This document shows, in pieces, positions 10,042 through 20,783 of a stretch of DNA of 60,210 nucleotides. Location: positions 1 through 60,210 of the forward strand of contig JAQTXJ010000004.1 in assembly GCA_028688815.1 (NCBI GenBank), written 5' to 3'. Source of the stretch: a bacterium. GTDB lineage: Bacteria > Hydrothermota > UBA3073 > JACQXS01 > JAQTXJ01. The notes beneath the pieces are model-generated. The model had not been told where the DNA came from. It saw nothing but the letters and a program-made list of their open reading frames with translations, and made no database searches. Positions within the stretch are counted from its first letter, which is position 1. Each line of letters starts with the position of its first letter. Made by a program: the position numbers and the translations under genes.

Positions 10042-10788
10042 ATGCAACATCCTACTCCAGATTCTGTTTCCTTTTTTTTAGAAATATCAAAAAACCCTGT
10101 AATTAACGGAATTAGCTTCTTGATCGGATTCTTAGGCTTTATTCTTGCGATTATATTTTATACCAAAAGCAGAAAACTCAAAAAACCAATCTACTGGATG
10201 AAAACTTTTGAATTATTAAAAGGAGAGGAAAAATTTTCTAAAATGTCTATTTTATACGAAAGCACTAAAGTTGATACCGTTTCTTTGACTAAAGTTGTTT
10301 TTTTTAATGCCGGGAACGAGACTATTGATTCCGGAGATATCGCTCAAAATGATCCTCTAAGAATAGAAATAGGAGGCGGAACTAAAATACTGGATAAAGA
10401 CATAATTTATGTTAAAAATAAAGCAAATAATTTCAGACTTGAAGAAACCGAACAAAATAATATTCTGAATATCCAGTTTGATTATCTTGATAAAGAAGAG
10501 GGAGGAGTATTCCAGATTACTCATACCGGAGCTTCCCCGGATGCTATTAATCTTAAAGGCTCTATTAAAGGGGTCTCCCACATATTAAAACGAAAAAACA
10601 ATGGTAAACTATTTTATGATATTTGTTTCTCTGCAATAATTATGATACTTGCTTTTTTTGTAACCGGCTCCCGTTTTCGCTGGCCGATTAAGTTTTCTAT
10701 TTATGCAATTTTTGTAAGCATTTTATGGATAATGTTTTCTAAATTTCCATCCAAGAGTTTAACGCACAAATACGACAGCAAGATATAA
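10042..10788 (+). CDS. Hypothetical membrane protein (N- and C-terminal TM segments)
   Basis: Open 248-aa ORF with hydrophobic segments ISFLIGFLGFILAIIFY and IIMILAFFVTG; directly precedes the recombinase gene. Confidence 0.65.
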   Translation: MQHPTPDSVSFFLEISKNPVINGISFLIGFLGFILAIIFYTKSRKLKKPIYWMKTFELLKGEEKFSKMSILYESTKVDTVSLTKVVFFNAGNETIDSGDIAQNDPLRIEIGGGTKILDKDIIYVKNKANNFRLEETEQNNILNIQFDYLDKEEGGVFQITHTGASPDAINLKGSIKGVSHILKRKNNGKLFYDICFSAIIMILAFFVTGSRFRWPIKFSIYAIFVSILWIMFSKFPSKSLTHKYDSKI

Positions 10789-10791
10789 AAA

Positions 10792-11643
10792 ATGGAACAT
10801 GAAATTGCAGAATTCATTGAGTCTTTAAAACTAAAAAATGCATCGGAACATACAATAAAAGGTTATGCTACAGACTTGAAAGAATTTAAAGACGGCTTTC
10901 CCGATAAACCTGTTACTGCAATAGGCAAAAAAGAACTAACAAATTTTCTGGCAGGGCTAAGGAGATATGGCTTTGATAACAGTACCGCCAATAGAAAACT
11001 TTCCGCTTTACGCTCTTTCTTCAAATTTCTAGTTGAAAAAGGAACTATCGCAAAAAACCCTGCCGCCAATGTTAAAGCTCCAAGAAAAGAATCTAAATTA
11101 CCTTCTTTCCTTACGGAGGAATCTGCAGAAAAACTTATGGACACCGAAAATCTTTCTCCAAGAGACAGGGCTATCCTTGAAACTCTATATGGGACAGGAG
11201 TTAGAGCATCTGAATTAATCGGGATGAATATAGGAAGCCTTGATTTTGTTAACGAAACCGTAACAGTTCTGGGAAAAGGTTCCAAAGAACGTAAAATTCC
11301 TCTAACCCGCACCGCTATATATGTTTTAAAAAGTTATCTTGCAAATAGAAATATGATGGAGAGGGATGCGCCTTTATTTTTAAACAAATACAATCAACGA
11401 CTTTCACAAAGAGGTTTACAAAACATCGTAAATAAACATATACGGATGGTTGCAGAGTTACGAAGAATGAGTCCGCATACTTTACGACATACCTACGCAA
11501 GCGTAATGCTTAATAAAGGCTGTGATTTACGCACAATACAGGAATTGCTAGGACATGCTTCAATTGCTTCAACTCAAATTTATACCCATTTAACTACCGA
11601 AAAATTAAAACAAGCTTATAAAGACGGACACCCTCGTGCATAA
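10792..11643 (+). CDS. xerD: Tyrosine recombinase XerC/XerD family
   Basis: SAM-like N-terminal domain; GTGVRASELIGM, SPHTLRHTYAS, LLGHASIASTQIYTHL catalytic motifs. Confidence 0.92.
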   Translation: MEHEIAEFIESLKLKNASEHTIKGYATDLKEFKDGFPDKPVTAIGKKELTNFLAGLRRYGFDNSTANRKLSALRSFFKFLVEKGTIAKNPAANVKAPRKESKLPSFLTEESAEKLMDTENLSPRDRAILETLYGTGVRASELIGMNIGSLDFVNETVTVLGKGSKERKIPLTRTAIYVLKSYLANRNMMERDAPLFLNKYNQRLSQRGLQNIVNKHIRMVAELRRMSPHTLRHTYASVMLNKGCDLRTIQELLGHASIASTQIYTHLTTEKLKQAYKDGHPRA

Positions 11644-12892
11644 TTACTTATTAATTAAAAACGGCAGAGTAATTGACCCTGCAAATGACATAGATGCTAA
11701 TGTAGATATTCTCATTGAAGACGGCGTCATTGATTTAGTAGCTCCCAACATATTCCAAAAAGATGTAACTTTAATAGATGCCTCTAATCTTATAATTATG
11801 CCGGGACTTATTGACGTTCACACACATTTTCGTGAGCCAGGAGAAGAACAAAAAGAAGATATTTATACCGGATCAAGAGCCGCACTTGCCGGTGGATTTA
11901 CTTCTGTCATCTGTGAACCAAATACCAAACCAAGAATAGATAATTCGGACATCCTAAAAAAAGTTATAGCCAGAGGCAAAGAAGTAGGGCTTATAAATTT
12001 ATACTCATCTGCCTGCATTACAACAGACGACAAACATAGTCAATTATCGAATATGCGGAAGTTGAAAGACAGCGGCGCGACAATGTTTACGGATGACGGC
12101 GACCCCGTAATCTACTCTGAACTTATGCTAAATGCCCTAATTGAAGCGAAAAAAAATAAAATAATGTTATCTCCTCACTGTGAATCTTCTGGTTGGGCAG
12201 AACCTATTACGGGAAAATTAAAAGAAGAGCCTGAAATATTCTATGTAAAACGAGACATTGCCCTTGTAGAAAAAACTAATACGTCTTTGCATTTCGCCCA
12301 TATAAGTCTTGAAGAAAGTTTGAACGCAATAAGAATCGCCAAATCAAAAGGCTTAAATATAACCTGCGAGGTTACGCCGCATCATCTCGTTCTGGATAAG
12401 TCACTTGAAAAAAAATACGGAACGCTTGCAAAAGTAAATCCCGCCTTGAGAAAAATTTCAGATGTAAAAGCACTGCAAGACGGACTTCTTGATGGAACAA
12501 TTGACGTAATCGCTTCCGACCATGCGCCTCATACCAAAGCAGACAAAGATTTAATCTGGGAAAAAGCCGCCTGTGGAATGATAGGCATAGAAACCTCTTT
12601 AGGGGTATTACTTTCAGAATTAGTGCATAAAAATATCATACCTCTCAACACTTTGATTGCGAAACTAACCTGTAATCCTGCAAGAATATTTAACTTGCCG
12701 GCAGGGCATCTGGCACCGAGTATGCCTGCAGATATAACGATAATTGACTTAAACAAGGAATGGATAGTAGATGCAAATAAATTCGAATCCAAATCAAGAA
12801 ACTGCCCGTTTGACAAATGGAAACTAAAAGGCAAGCCCGTAATGACAATCGTTAAAGGTAAAATTAGGATGAAAGATGGAGTCATTCTATAA
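11636..12892 (+). CDS. pyrC: Dihydroorotase
   Basis: MPGLIDVHTHFREPG, CEVTPHHL, DVIASDHAPH. Confidence 0.94.
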   Translation: MHNYLLIKNGRVIDPANDIDANVDILIEDGVIDLVAPNIFQKDVTLIDASNLIIMPGLIDVHTHFREPGEEQKEDIYTGSRAALAGGFTSVICEPNTKPRIDNSDILKKVIARGKEVGLINLYSSACITTDDKHSQLSNMRKLKDSGATMFTDDGDPVIYSELMLNALIEAKKNKIMLSPHCESSGWAEPITGKLKEEPEIFYVKRDIALVEKTNTSLHFAHISLEESLNAIRIAKSKGLNITCEVTPHHLVLDKSLEKKYGTLAKVNPALRKISDVKALQDGLLDGTIDVIASDHAPHTKADKDLIWEKAACGMIGIETSLGVLLSELVHKNIIPLNTLIAKLTCNPARIFNLPAGHLAPSMPADITIIDLNKEWIVDANKFESKSRNCPFDKWKLKGKPVMTIVKGKIRMKDGVIL

Positions 12893-12936
12893 CATTCTCC
12901 GTATTTTATCTGTTCCCTTCCTGTTGCTTAATATCT

Positions 12937-12978
12937 ATCCCAAACCCTTTCCGATTCCGGCGGATTAACTATTGGGAT
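12937..12978. repeat. 42-bp palindromic element, copy 2 (intergenic)
   Basis: ATCCCAAACCCTTTCCGATTCCGGCGGATTAACTATTGGGAT; same length as copy 1, with a compensatory outer-stem change. Confidence 0.75.
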
Positions 12979-13037
12979 CCCGATCCTACTTTTTTAATTG
13001 ACTTTATAGAAAACCCCTATACATTAAGAAAATAATA

Positions 13038-14561
13038 ATGCACTATGCGCCGCTACTGACAAAATCTCGATACCTTAACGGACTCCAATGCCATAAATAC
13101 TTATGGATGCTCCTGAATGAAGCAGATAAAATTCCCGAAACCGATGAAGGGACTCAATTTGTATTTGAACAGGGAAACTTAGTCGGAGAACTTGCTAAAA
13201 AACTCTTTCCGAACGGAAAAGGCTTCGAGTCAATGGGTTTTAAGGAAAACATTGAAGAATCAAAAAAAGCCCTGTCTTTGAAAGTCCCCTTATTTGAAGC
13301 TGGATTTATGGCAGACAGGGTATATGCAAAAGTAGATATCTTAGAACCAACAGAAGACAATCAATGGAATATAGTAGAAGTTAAAAGTTCCACAAGCGTA
13401 AAAGACGTTCATATTCAGGATGTTGCGTTTCAGAAATATTGTTATGAAAAAGCCGGGATTAAAATAAAAAATTGCTTTGTAATGTATATTAATAATGAAT
13501 ACGTAAAAAACGGAGACATTGATCCGACAAAGTTTTTTATCAAAAAAGATGTAAGTTCCGAAATAGAAAAGGAAACTATCGGGATGGAAGACAGAATTAA
13601 CTTAATGCTTAAAAGTATGTCAAAAAGAGAAGTGCCTGATATTAAAATCGGCAAGCATTGCAATACGCCTTACGAGTGTCCCTTGAAAGAATACTGCTGG
13701 GATTTCTTTCCTGAAAATAACGTATTCCAGTTATACCGCGGGAAAGACAAAGCTTTTGACTTATTTGAATCCGGAATTTTTTCAATGAAAGATATCCCCG
13801 AAGACTGTGAACTGGACGAAAAACAAAAAAAACAAATTTATTGCGAGAAAAGCGGCAACCCGTTTGTAGATAAAAAAGGAATTAAAGAATTCCTGAATAC
13901 GTTACACTATCCTTTATATTTTTTGGATTTTGAAACTTATACTACTGCCATTCCCTTGTATGATGGCACAAAACCACATCAACACATTCCCTTTCAATTT
14001 TCCCTGCACGTAATTGAGAAAAAATACTCCACTCCGGTCCATTTTTCTTATTTAACAGACGGTGCAATAGATACAAGAAAAATTATTATTCAGAAATTAA
14101 AAGAATTGTTAAAAGATTCAGGAAGTATTTTAGTCTATAATCAGAGTTTTGAGCAAAAAATATTTACCGACCTCGGAGACTATTTTTCGGAATACAAACA
14201 ATGGGTTAATGAGACAATTACTAGAATGGTAGATTTAATTAATCCTTTTAGAAATTTTTATTACTACAACTCCAAACAAAAAGGCAGCGCTTCAATTAAA
14301 TCCGTGCTTCCCGCGCTTACAAATAAAAGTTACAGCGAGATGGAAATATCCAACGGCGGGACAGCATTCTTGAAATATTTTTATATCACTTACGGATCTC
14401 TTGTAGGAAGAAAAACAACACCGGAAGAAACACAACAAGTCAGAAATGCTCTTGAAAAATATTGCGCTCTGGACACCGAAGCAATGATTTTAATAGTACA
14501 AAAATTAGAAAAATTGGTTGAAGAGAATAATAACTTTACCACCCTAAAAATTCCCTTTTAA
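13038..14561 (+). CDS. DUF2779 domain protein (RecB-like nuclease plus DEDD exonuclease-like region)
   Basis: PLLTKSRYLNGLQCHKYLWM; CNTPYECPLKEYCWDF; PLYFLDFETYTTAIPLYDGTKPHQHIPFQFSLH. Confidence 0.88.
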   Translation: MHYAPLLTKSRYLNGLQCHKYLWMLLNEADKIPETDEGTQFVFEQGNLVGELAKKLFPNGKGFESMGFKENIEESKKALSLKVPLFEAGFMADRVYAKVDILEPTEDNQWNIVEVKSSTSVKDVHIQDVAFQKYCYEKAGIKIKNCFVMYINNEYVKNGDIDPTKFFIKKDVSSEIEKETIGMEDRINLMLKSMSKREVPDIKIGKHCNTPYECPLKEYCWDFFPENNVFQLYRGKDKAFDLFESGIFSMKDIPEDCELDEKQKKQIYCEKSGNPFVDKKGIKEFLNTLHYPLYFLDFETYTTAIPLYDGTKPHQHIPFQFSLHVIEKKYSTPVHFSYLTDGAIDTRKIIIQKLKELLKDSGSILVYNQSFEQKIFTDLGDYFSEYKQWVNETITRMVDLINPFRNFYYYNSKQKGSASIKSVLPALTNKSYSEMEISNGGTAFLKYFYITYGSLVGRKTTPEETQQVRNALEKYCALDTEAMILIVQKLEKLVEENNNFTTLKIPF

Positions 14562-14794
14562 GTTAAAAATCTTCACTTTTCCTTTGCCTTATCTATATAA
14601 TATAACGTTTTCAAAATAAACATTTATTGTTCGGAAATAAAATTTTCTATCTAATTAATGCCAAATTACCCGGTTATGAAAAAATTAAGATAATCCTCTA
14701 ATTTAGCAAAAAATACCCCTTGACAAACGCTGAAAATATATACATAGTAGTAATAGATAAAGTGGAAGATATTTCTTTATCAAGGAGACGTATT

Positions 14795-16282
14795 ATGAAA
14801 AGGTCAATATTATTGATAGTTACTATGTTTACAACTCTGGCAATCTGGGAAGAAAATATTTTTTCGACAGTAAATTTTTCAAGGTGGACAATAGCCAGTA
14901 ATGTTAAAAAACCACACGGGGATTGGGCTGGAGATGTAGAAAACAATAATTCCAAATGGGAATACGATGCATTTGCCACTCTTATTGATGATTCTCAGGC
15001 AGTGTGGTATCATAACAACGGCAAAGGAATGACATGGGGCCCCAAAAATGTTATTTACAAAGGTGATAGGTGGTGCACAGAAATAGTAGCTGGCGACCTT
15101 GATAGGGACGGCTGGATAGATGCTGTATCTTCATTTGTTCAGTCTGCTGCAACTGCTTCCAGCTATCTCGCCGTTCATAAAAACAATAAGAACGGAACTT
15201 TCACGACTACTGTTTTGCCTACTCACACAACAAGATTCAGACAAATAAAATTGGAAGATATAAATAATGACGGCTGGCTGGATATTGTTGTGTCCGGCAG
15301 CGCGCCGAGTGCTTCATTAATACTGGAATCAGGACTCTACTGGTACAAAAATAATTACAATATGACTTTCACGGAAAATTTCATAGGAACTTGCAATGGT
15401 TGGAAAGTAGACTGTTATGATGATGAGGGTGATGGGCACATGGAAATAGCGGTAACCGAAGAATTTTTTGGAGCTAACGGAACTTCTCCGGCAAGATTAC
15501 TTGTTTATAAAAATAACGGCACGGAAGGATTTGCTCAAATTGTGGTGGATAATCTTGGATTAAATCTGGCAGACCCTCCTGGCGGTGGAGGCGTAAGATG
15601 CGCTGATTTCGATGGAGATGGCAGAAAAGATTTGCTTGCCGGATCATCCTTTGACGGGAAACTTTACTGGTATAGAAATAACGGTGGCGCTTCTTTTACA
15701 AAATATACCGTAGACGCCACAGCAAGCAGAGTAGATGGAATTGATGTCGGAGACTTTGAACCGGATGGGGATATGGACATAGTTGCCTGCGGAAGAAATT
15801 CATGGATTAGATGGTATGAAAATGACGGCACCGGTAATTTTACATCTCATAGCATAGACGTACAATATCCTTTATTTGATTTACCTTATGTAACCTATCT
15901 TGACGGAGATAGTTGCCCGGACATATTAGTTACGGAAGCAACGGCTACTACAGGATGGTTCTTTGCATACCTTAATCCCTGCTCCGGCGTAGGCACAGAA
16001 GAAAATAAACTTAAAACGACCGGGAGTTGGTTGAAAATGCCTTCTATTGTTACTAAAAACTTCGTTGACATAACTTTCGGGATAGAAAACAAAGGCAAAA
16101 TAAAATTGGAAGTACTCGATATAACAGGAAGAGTGATTGATATTATTAACGATGCTTATTACGATAAAGGCAGCTATAGAACCTTATGGAATAACAATGA
16201 AAAACCAAATGGAACTTATTTCTTATCGTTAAAACCTGAAAAACAACCAGTTATCACAAAAAGAATAACATTAATTCGATAA
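14795..16282 (+). CDS. Secreted FG-GAP/VCBS repeat protein with T9SS type-A sorting domain
   Basis: Repeated DxDxDGxxD elements; C-terminal LEVLDITGRVIDII...GTYFLSLKPEKQPVITKRITLIR. Start placed at MKRSILL because the upstream TTG belongs to a TTGACA -35-like hexamer. Confidence 0.88.
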   Translation: MKRSILLIVTMFTTLAIWEENIFSTVNFSRWTIASNVKKPHGDWAGDVENNNSKWEYDAFATLIDDSQAVWYHNNGKGMTWGPKNVIYKGDRWCTEIVAGDLDRDGWIDAVSSFVQSAATASSYLAVHKNNKNGTFTTTVLPTHTTRFRQIKLEDINNDGWLDIVVSGSAPSASLILESGLYWYKNNYNMTFTENFIGTCNGWKVDCYDDEGDGHMEIAVTEEFFGANGTSPARLLVYKNNGTEGFAQIVVDNLGLNLADPPGGGGVRCADFDGDGRKDLLAGSSFDGKLYWYRNNGGASFTKYTVDATASRVDGIDVGDFEPDGDMDIVACGRNSWIRWYENDGTGNFTSHSIDVQYPLFDLPYVTYLDGDSCPDILVTEATATTGWFFAYLNPCSGVGTEENKLKTTGSWLKMPSIVTKNFVDITFGIENKGKIKLEVLDITGRVIDIINDAYYDKGSYRTLWNNNEKPNGTYFLSLKPEKQPVITKRITLIR

Positions 16283-16361
16283 AAATTATTGACAAAATAA
16301 TAGCTAATTATAAGTTTCAGTAGAATAAAGAAGTTTAATTATAAATTAGTTAGGAGGAATT

Positions 16362-17849
16362 ATGAAGAAGTGTTTTGTATTACTATTTTTGTCTTTATTT
16401 TTATGCAATATAACATATGGACAAAGAGTCGTAACTTTTTATAGATATACCATAGATAGCGTATTGGCAGCGCCACATGGAGACTGGGCAGGAGATGTGG
16501 AAAATAATAATCCGCCATGGGCTTATGATGCTTTTGCCACAATTACAACCGCTCGTCAGGTAGTTTGGTATTCAAACAATGATTTAGGCAGATTATGGGG
16601 ACCCGACAATATAATATATACAGGGGACAGAACTTGCACCGAAGTATCCGCTGCAGATCTTGATAAGGATGGTTGGATAGATGCAGTATCTTCATTTGTA
16701 AGGTCTGATTCTGTTGCCTATAGTTTTCTTGCCATTCATAAGAATAATGGGAATGGGACTTTTACAACTACTAAATTAGACAGTGTTAAAGCAAGATTGC
16801 GACAGACAAGATTAGTAGACGTAAATAATGATGGCTGGTTAGACATTATTGTTGCCGGAAGTGCTCCACGAACATCATGGATACAGGAAGCCGGGGTTTA
16901 CTGGTATAGAAACAATGGCGGAATGAGTTTTACAAAAAATTTTATAGGTACTGCTGATGCGTGGAAAATAGATGCTTTTGATAATACTGATAACGACAAA
17001 CATTTAGATATAGTCGCAGCTGAAGAATTCTTTTCCGGGCAAGATGTATCTGCATCAGCAAGAATTATTTTATACAAAAATAATGGGGCTGAAGGCTTCT
17101 CTCAAATAATAATTGATAATAGTTTAGGCCGCAATTTAGGGGACCCTCCGGGAGGCGGAGGCGTAAGATGTGCAGATTTTGATAAAGATGGGAAAATAGA
17201 CATTGTAGGCAGTAGTAGTTATAACGGTGTCCTTTACTGGTACAAAAATAATGACGGGACTTCTTTTACAAGAAATGTTATAGATAATCTTGCAAATAAT
17301 ATAGACGGTATTGATATAGGTGACTTTGAACCTGACGGGAATATGGATATAGTTGCTTGTGGACGAAATTATTGGATTAGATGGTATCATAATAACGGTA
17401 ACGGGACATTCACTATGAATAGTATTGATACGCAATATAGATTGTTTGATTTACCTTATGTAACATATCTTGATGGTGATACCTGCCCGGATATCATAGT
17501 TACTGAAGCAACGCCTGCTAACGGATGGGTGTTTGCATATCTAAACCACTGTGTAGCCAGTATAGAAGAAAAAACTTCTATAACACAGAATAACTGGATA
17601 AGAACACCTTCTATTATTAATAAAAACTCCGTTGATATAGCTTTTGGAATAGTCAATAAAGGTAACATAAAATTGGAAATTCTGGATATAACAGGTAGAG
17701 CAATTGACATCATTAGTAATGATTATTACGAAACAGGAGTCTATAATACATTATGGGACACCGGTGAAAGACCAAACGGAACTTATTTTTTATCGCTTAA
17801 ATCCGGGAATTCTCCTGCCATAACTAAGAAAATAACTATTGTAAGATAG
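16362..17849 (+). CDS. Secreted FG-GAP/VCBS repeat protein with T9SS type-A sorting domain, paralog of the preceding gene
   Basis: Shares PHGDWAGDVENNN, DPPGGGGVRCADFD and IDIGDFEPDGNMDIVACGRNYWIRWY with 14795-16282; TAGGAGGAATTATG start context. Confidence 0.9.
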   Translation: MKKCFVLLFLSLFLCNITYGQRVVTFYRYTIDSVLAAPHGDWAGDVENNNPPWAYDAFATITTARQVVWYSNNDLGRLWGPDNIIYTGDRTCTEVSAADLDKDGWIDAVSSFVRSDSVAYSFLAIHKNNGNGTFTTTKLDSVKARLRQTRLVDVNNDGWLDIIVAGSAPRTSWIQEAGVYWYRNNGGMSFTKNFIGTADAWKIDAFDNTDNDKHLDIVAAEEFFSGQDVSASARIILYKNNGAEGFSQIIIDNSLGRNLGDPPGGGGVRCADFDKDGKIDIVGSSSYNGVLYWYKNNDGTSFTRNVIDNLANNIDGIDIGDFEPDGNMDIVACGRNYWIRWYHNNGNGTFTMNSIDTQYRLFDLPYVTYLDGDTCPDIIVTEATPANGWVFAYLNHCVASIEEKTSITQNNWIRTPSIINKNSVDIAFGIVNKGNIKLEILDITGRAIDIISNDYYETGVYNTLWDTGERPNGTYFLSLKSGNSPAITKKITIVR

Positions 17850-17972
17850 AGAATAGCCGGTAGTACCAGGATTAATAAAATATATAGTGAGTTAGAAATC
17901 CTCATATATTAGTTTTATTCTCAAATTTTATCATTAAGTTTGTTTTTTTATATAATAAGGGAGGAGAGAGCA

Positions 17973-20702
17973 ATGAAAGCATTAAAAATATTCATATTAT
18001 TGAGTATATTTACTTTAAGTAATTTATTTGCAGGCAAATGGACAAGGATAAATGATTTAAATAGTGTGCGGGCAGGTTTTGGGTGTGTCATCCTTACGGA
18101 TGGACGAATTCTGGTATTCGGATCCGAAAGCGGCTCAACATTTGAAACTTTTGACCCTGCTACCGGAAAATGGACACAAGGCAATATAACAGGCGCCAAC
18201 GGCGGACATCCCGCAACTATTTTATTACCCAATGGAAAAGTATGGTTCGTACCTCCTGATAGTGTGGCATCAATAGCAAGCCAGGTTTATGACCCGGTAA
18301 CAAATACATGGTCTGCCGGTCCAAGCATCTCTTACTATGAAAAATCCGCCTCCACTTTACTTAACAATGGGAAAGTTCTTATCACAGGATATGATTGCGC
18401 TACTCCATATACAAGAAGTTCATTGTATGACTACCAGAGTAATAGCTTATCTCTTACCGGTTCTACCAGTGTTCTTCAGGGAGATAGAACTATAGAAGTG
18501 CTGCTTCATACGGGAGAAGCTCTTGTTATCGGAGGAGGAGCTTATCCTCAAAATACTGAACTCTATAATCCGGCATCGGGAGTATGGTCAAATATGCCTA
18601 ATACACCTTATGGCAGTTATGGGGGGTGTGGAATAAGACTACCCACTCCCTGGAACTATGTTCTTGTTGCCGGTCCAGGCGCACAGGCTCAATTATTTGA
18701 TCCCGGGACTCACGCATGGGCTGCTACAGGAAATCTAAGTAGTGCCTCCAGAGGCGTTCCTGCTATGACAATGCTGCCCATGGGGAAACCAATGATGATA
18801 GGCGGACAGGTTAATGAAACCTGTGAATTATATGACCCTGCTTTAGGAGTATGGACATCTGTGGAGAGTATGAATTATAAACGCTCTCATTTCAGCGCCC
18901 CCTTATTATACACAGGCAAAGTTCTGGCAGTAGCAGGTAAAGTTACAGGCTCTTTAGATATTACAAATACAGCTGAAGTTTATGATACAACTATATCTGT
19001 ATGGGGAAATAAACCTTCCCTGTCCTATGCGCGAGCCGGACATACAATCACTCCGTTGCCAATAACTCACACAACCAATTGTTCAACAAATGTCCTAATC
19101 GTAGGCGGTGAAAACAGTTTAACTTTTCTTAATTCATGCGAATTATACAATTATACAGAGGAAAGAGTCGCACCTACAGTTGCACTTGCTACGCAAAGAG
19201 CATATCATACAGCTAATTTGTTAGCCAGTGGGAATGTTTTGATTGGTGGTGGCAAAAACGCAGGCGGAGCGTTAAAATCCTGCGAATTATATTCTATAAA
19301 TGCAGGTTCCTGCACTTGGTCTCCCACGGGAGATATGCTTACGTCAAGATTCAATCATACTGCTACTTTATTAAAAAATGGTAAAGTTTTTATTACGGGT
19401 GGAGAAAATATATCAGGCGTTTTATCTTCCTGCGAAACATATAACAATAATTCGGGAACATGGTCAGCTGCCAATCCTATGACAAATCCAAGAACGGAAC
19501 ATACCTGTGTATTACTACTTGATGGAAGGGTTCTTGTAATAGGAGGACGAACTTCGGCAGGAGTTACCACGGGAACTTGTGAAATTTATAACCCGACATC
19601 CGGTAACTGGGCAAACACCGGGAGCCTCACAACTCCAAGGTCTCTACACAATACTATACTTTTACAATCAGGCAAAGTTCTTGCTATAGGCGGGAAAAGT
19701 AATTCAGGAACGGCTTTATCTTCCTGTGAAATATATGACCCGGCAACCGCTATATGGAGCACTACACAAACATTAAATACAGCAAGATATATGCATAATT
19801 CTATACTTATATATTCAGGACTTGTTTTAACTATGGGAGGGTATGACGGAACAAATTATTTATCTTCCTGCGAATTATATGATCCTCTTCTGTCTTTAAC
19901 TTTTTCACCCACCTGGCAACAAACCAAACCTCTGAATACGGCAAGGGCAATGCAGGGATGTTGCAATATCCCCGAATTAAAACCCTATGTTCTTTCAATA
20001 GCAGGAACAAGTTCAGGCAGTAATTTTTTAAACTCTATAGAGGAGTATGACATTGGACTCGGATATATTCCTGAATGGCAATCAACAATTACAAATTACA
20101 AATCCATAACCCATATCTCTAATCCTATGAATATCCAGGGAACGTTATTTAGGGGAGTGACTGAAGCAGATGGCGGCAATCATTGTCACATTGTATCAAG
20201 TGACCATCCTATAATTTCCTTATTGAGAATACCGGGAGGAAACTGGCAATCTAACGGAGGTGGCGAAGCTCTTTATATGCCTTATAGTGACTCCTGGAGC
20301 GAAACCAATACCAATGTTCATCCTATAATCGCTGATTCAGGACACTGTATGTTATGGGCAATCGTAAATGCCATACCAACTAAATGGTACGAAGGGTGCA
20401 TAGCGGGAAAAGAAGAATTTGATAACATAGAACACAAAGCAATAAACACCTCCCTAGAACTTCGGAGCAATCCAATTACTCAAACAACAACTATCTGGTA
20501 TCAAATAACAAATAAGAGCAAAGTAACTATGCGGATTTATGACGCAACAGGCAGATTAACTACTTCTATTATTGATGAGATAAAGGATTCGGGTGTTTAT
20601 AATATAAATGTTAACACCAAAAAGTTTATTTCCGGTATCTACTTTGTGACCCTTTCCACGAAAAATTTCAAAGCAACTAAAAAACTTGTTTTAATAAAAT
20701 AG
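17973..20702 (+). CDS. Secreted Kelch-repeat (galactose-oxidase-like) protein with T9SS type-A sorting domain
   Basis: Many LxxGKVLxxGG / CELYDP repeats; C-terminal MRIYDATGRLTTSI...GIYFVTLSTKNFKATKKLVLIK. Confidence 0.9.
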   Translation: MKALKIFILLSIFTLSNLFAGKWTRINDLNSVRAGFGCVILTDGRILVFGSESGSTFETFDPATGKWTQGNITGANGGHPATILLPNGKVWFVPPDSVASIASQVYDPVTNTWSAGPSISYYEKSASTLLNNGKVLITGYDCATPYTRSSLYDYQSNSLSLTGSTSVLQGDRTIEVLLHTGEALVIGGGAYPQNTELYNPASGVWSNMPNTPYGSYGGCGIRLPTPWNYVLVAGPGAQAQLFDPGTHAWAATGNLSSASRGVPAMTMLPMGKPMMIGGQVNETCELYDPALGVWTSVESMNYKRSHFSAPLLYTGKVLAVAGKVTGSLDITNTAEVYDTTISVWGNKPSLSYARAGHTITPLPITHTTNCSTNVLIVGGENSLTFLNSCELYNYTEERVAPTVALATQRAYHTANLLASGNVLIGGGKNAGGALKSCELYSINAGSCTWSPTGDMLTSRFNHTATLLKNGKVFITGGENISGVLSSCETYNNNSGTWSAANPMTNPRTEHTCVLLLDGRVLVIGGRTSAGVTTGTCEIYNPTSGNWANTGSLTTPRSLHNTILLQSGKVLAIGGKSNSGTALSSCEIYDPATAIWSTTQTLNTARYMHNSILIYSGLVLTMGGYDGTNYLSSCELYDPLLSLTFSPTWQQTKPLNTARAMQGCCNIPELKPYVLSIAGTSSGSNFLNSIEEYDIGLGYIPEWQSTITNYKSITHISNPMNIQGTLFRGVTEADGGNHCHIVSSDHPIISLLRIPGGNWQSNGGGEALYMPYSDSWSETNTNVHPIIADSGHCMLWAIVNAIPTKWYEGCIAGKEEFDNIEHKAINTSLELRSNPITQTTTIWYQITNKSKVTMRIYDATGRLTTSIIDEIKDSGVYNINVNTKKFISGIYFVTLSTKNFKATKKLVLIK

Positions 20703-20717
20703 AATTTATATTCTTTA

Positions 20718-20756
20718 AATAAATAAGGGTAGGTGTATCACCTATCCTTATTTATT
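20718..20756. terminator. Bidirectional terminator between convergent genes
   Basis: 18-bp stem (one mismatch): aataaataagggtaggtg-tat-cacctatccttatttatt. Confidence 0.85.
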
Positions 20757-20783
20757 GGTTACTCAGCAGGATTGTATATTATA

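Noticed and set aside
9659-10106. Two small plus-strand ORFs
   Set aside because: Composed of repeat-like, low-complexity sequence (including the 20-bp palindrome); no family resemblance.
10863-11312. 149-aa minus-strand ORF
   Set aside because: Antisense to the XerC/D-type recombinase with clear catalytic motifs.
10792-11643. Tyrosine recombinase as the integrase of a mobile element
   Set aside because: Looks like housekeeping XerC/D, overlaps pyrC by a few bases, and no att-like repeats or other mobility genes flank it.
14720-14795. Upstream TTG start for the first FG-GAP gene
   Set aside because: That TTG is part of a TTGACA -35-like hexamer; MKRSILL has a better RBS and signal peptide. 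The same logic applies to the 44097 start listed for metK.
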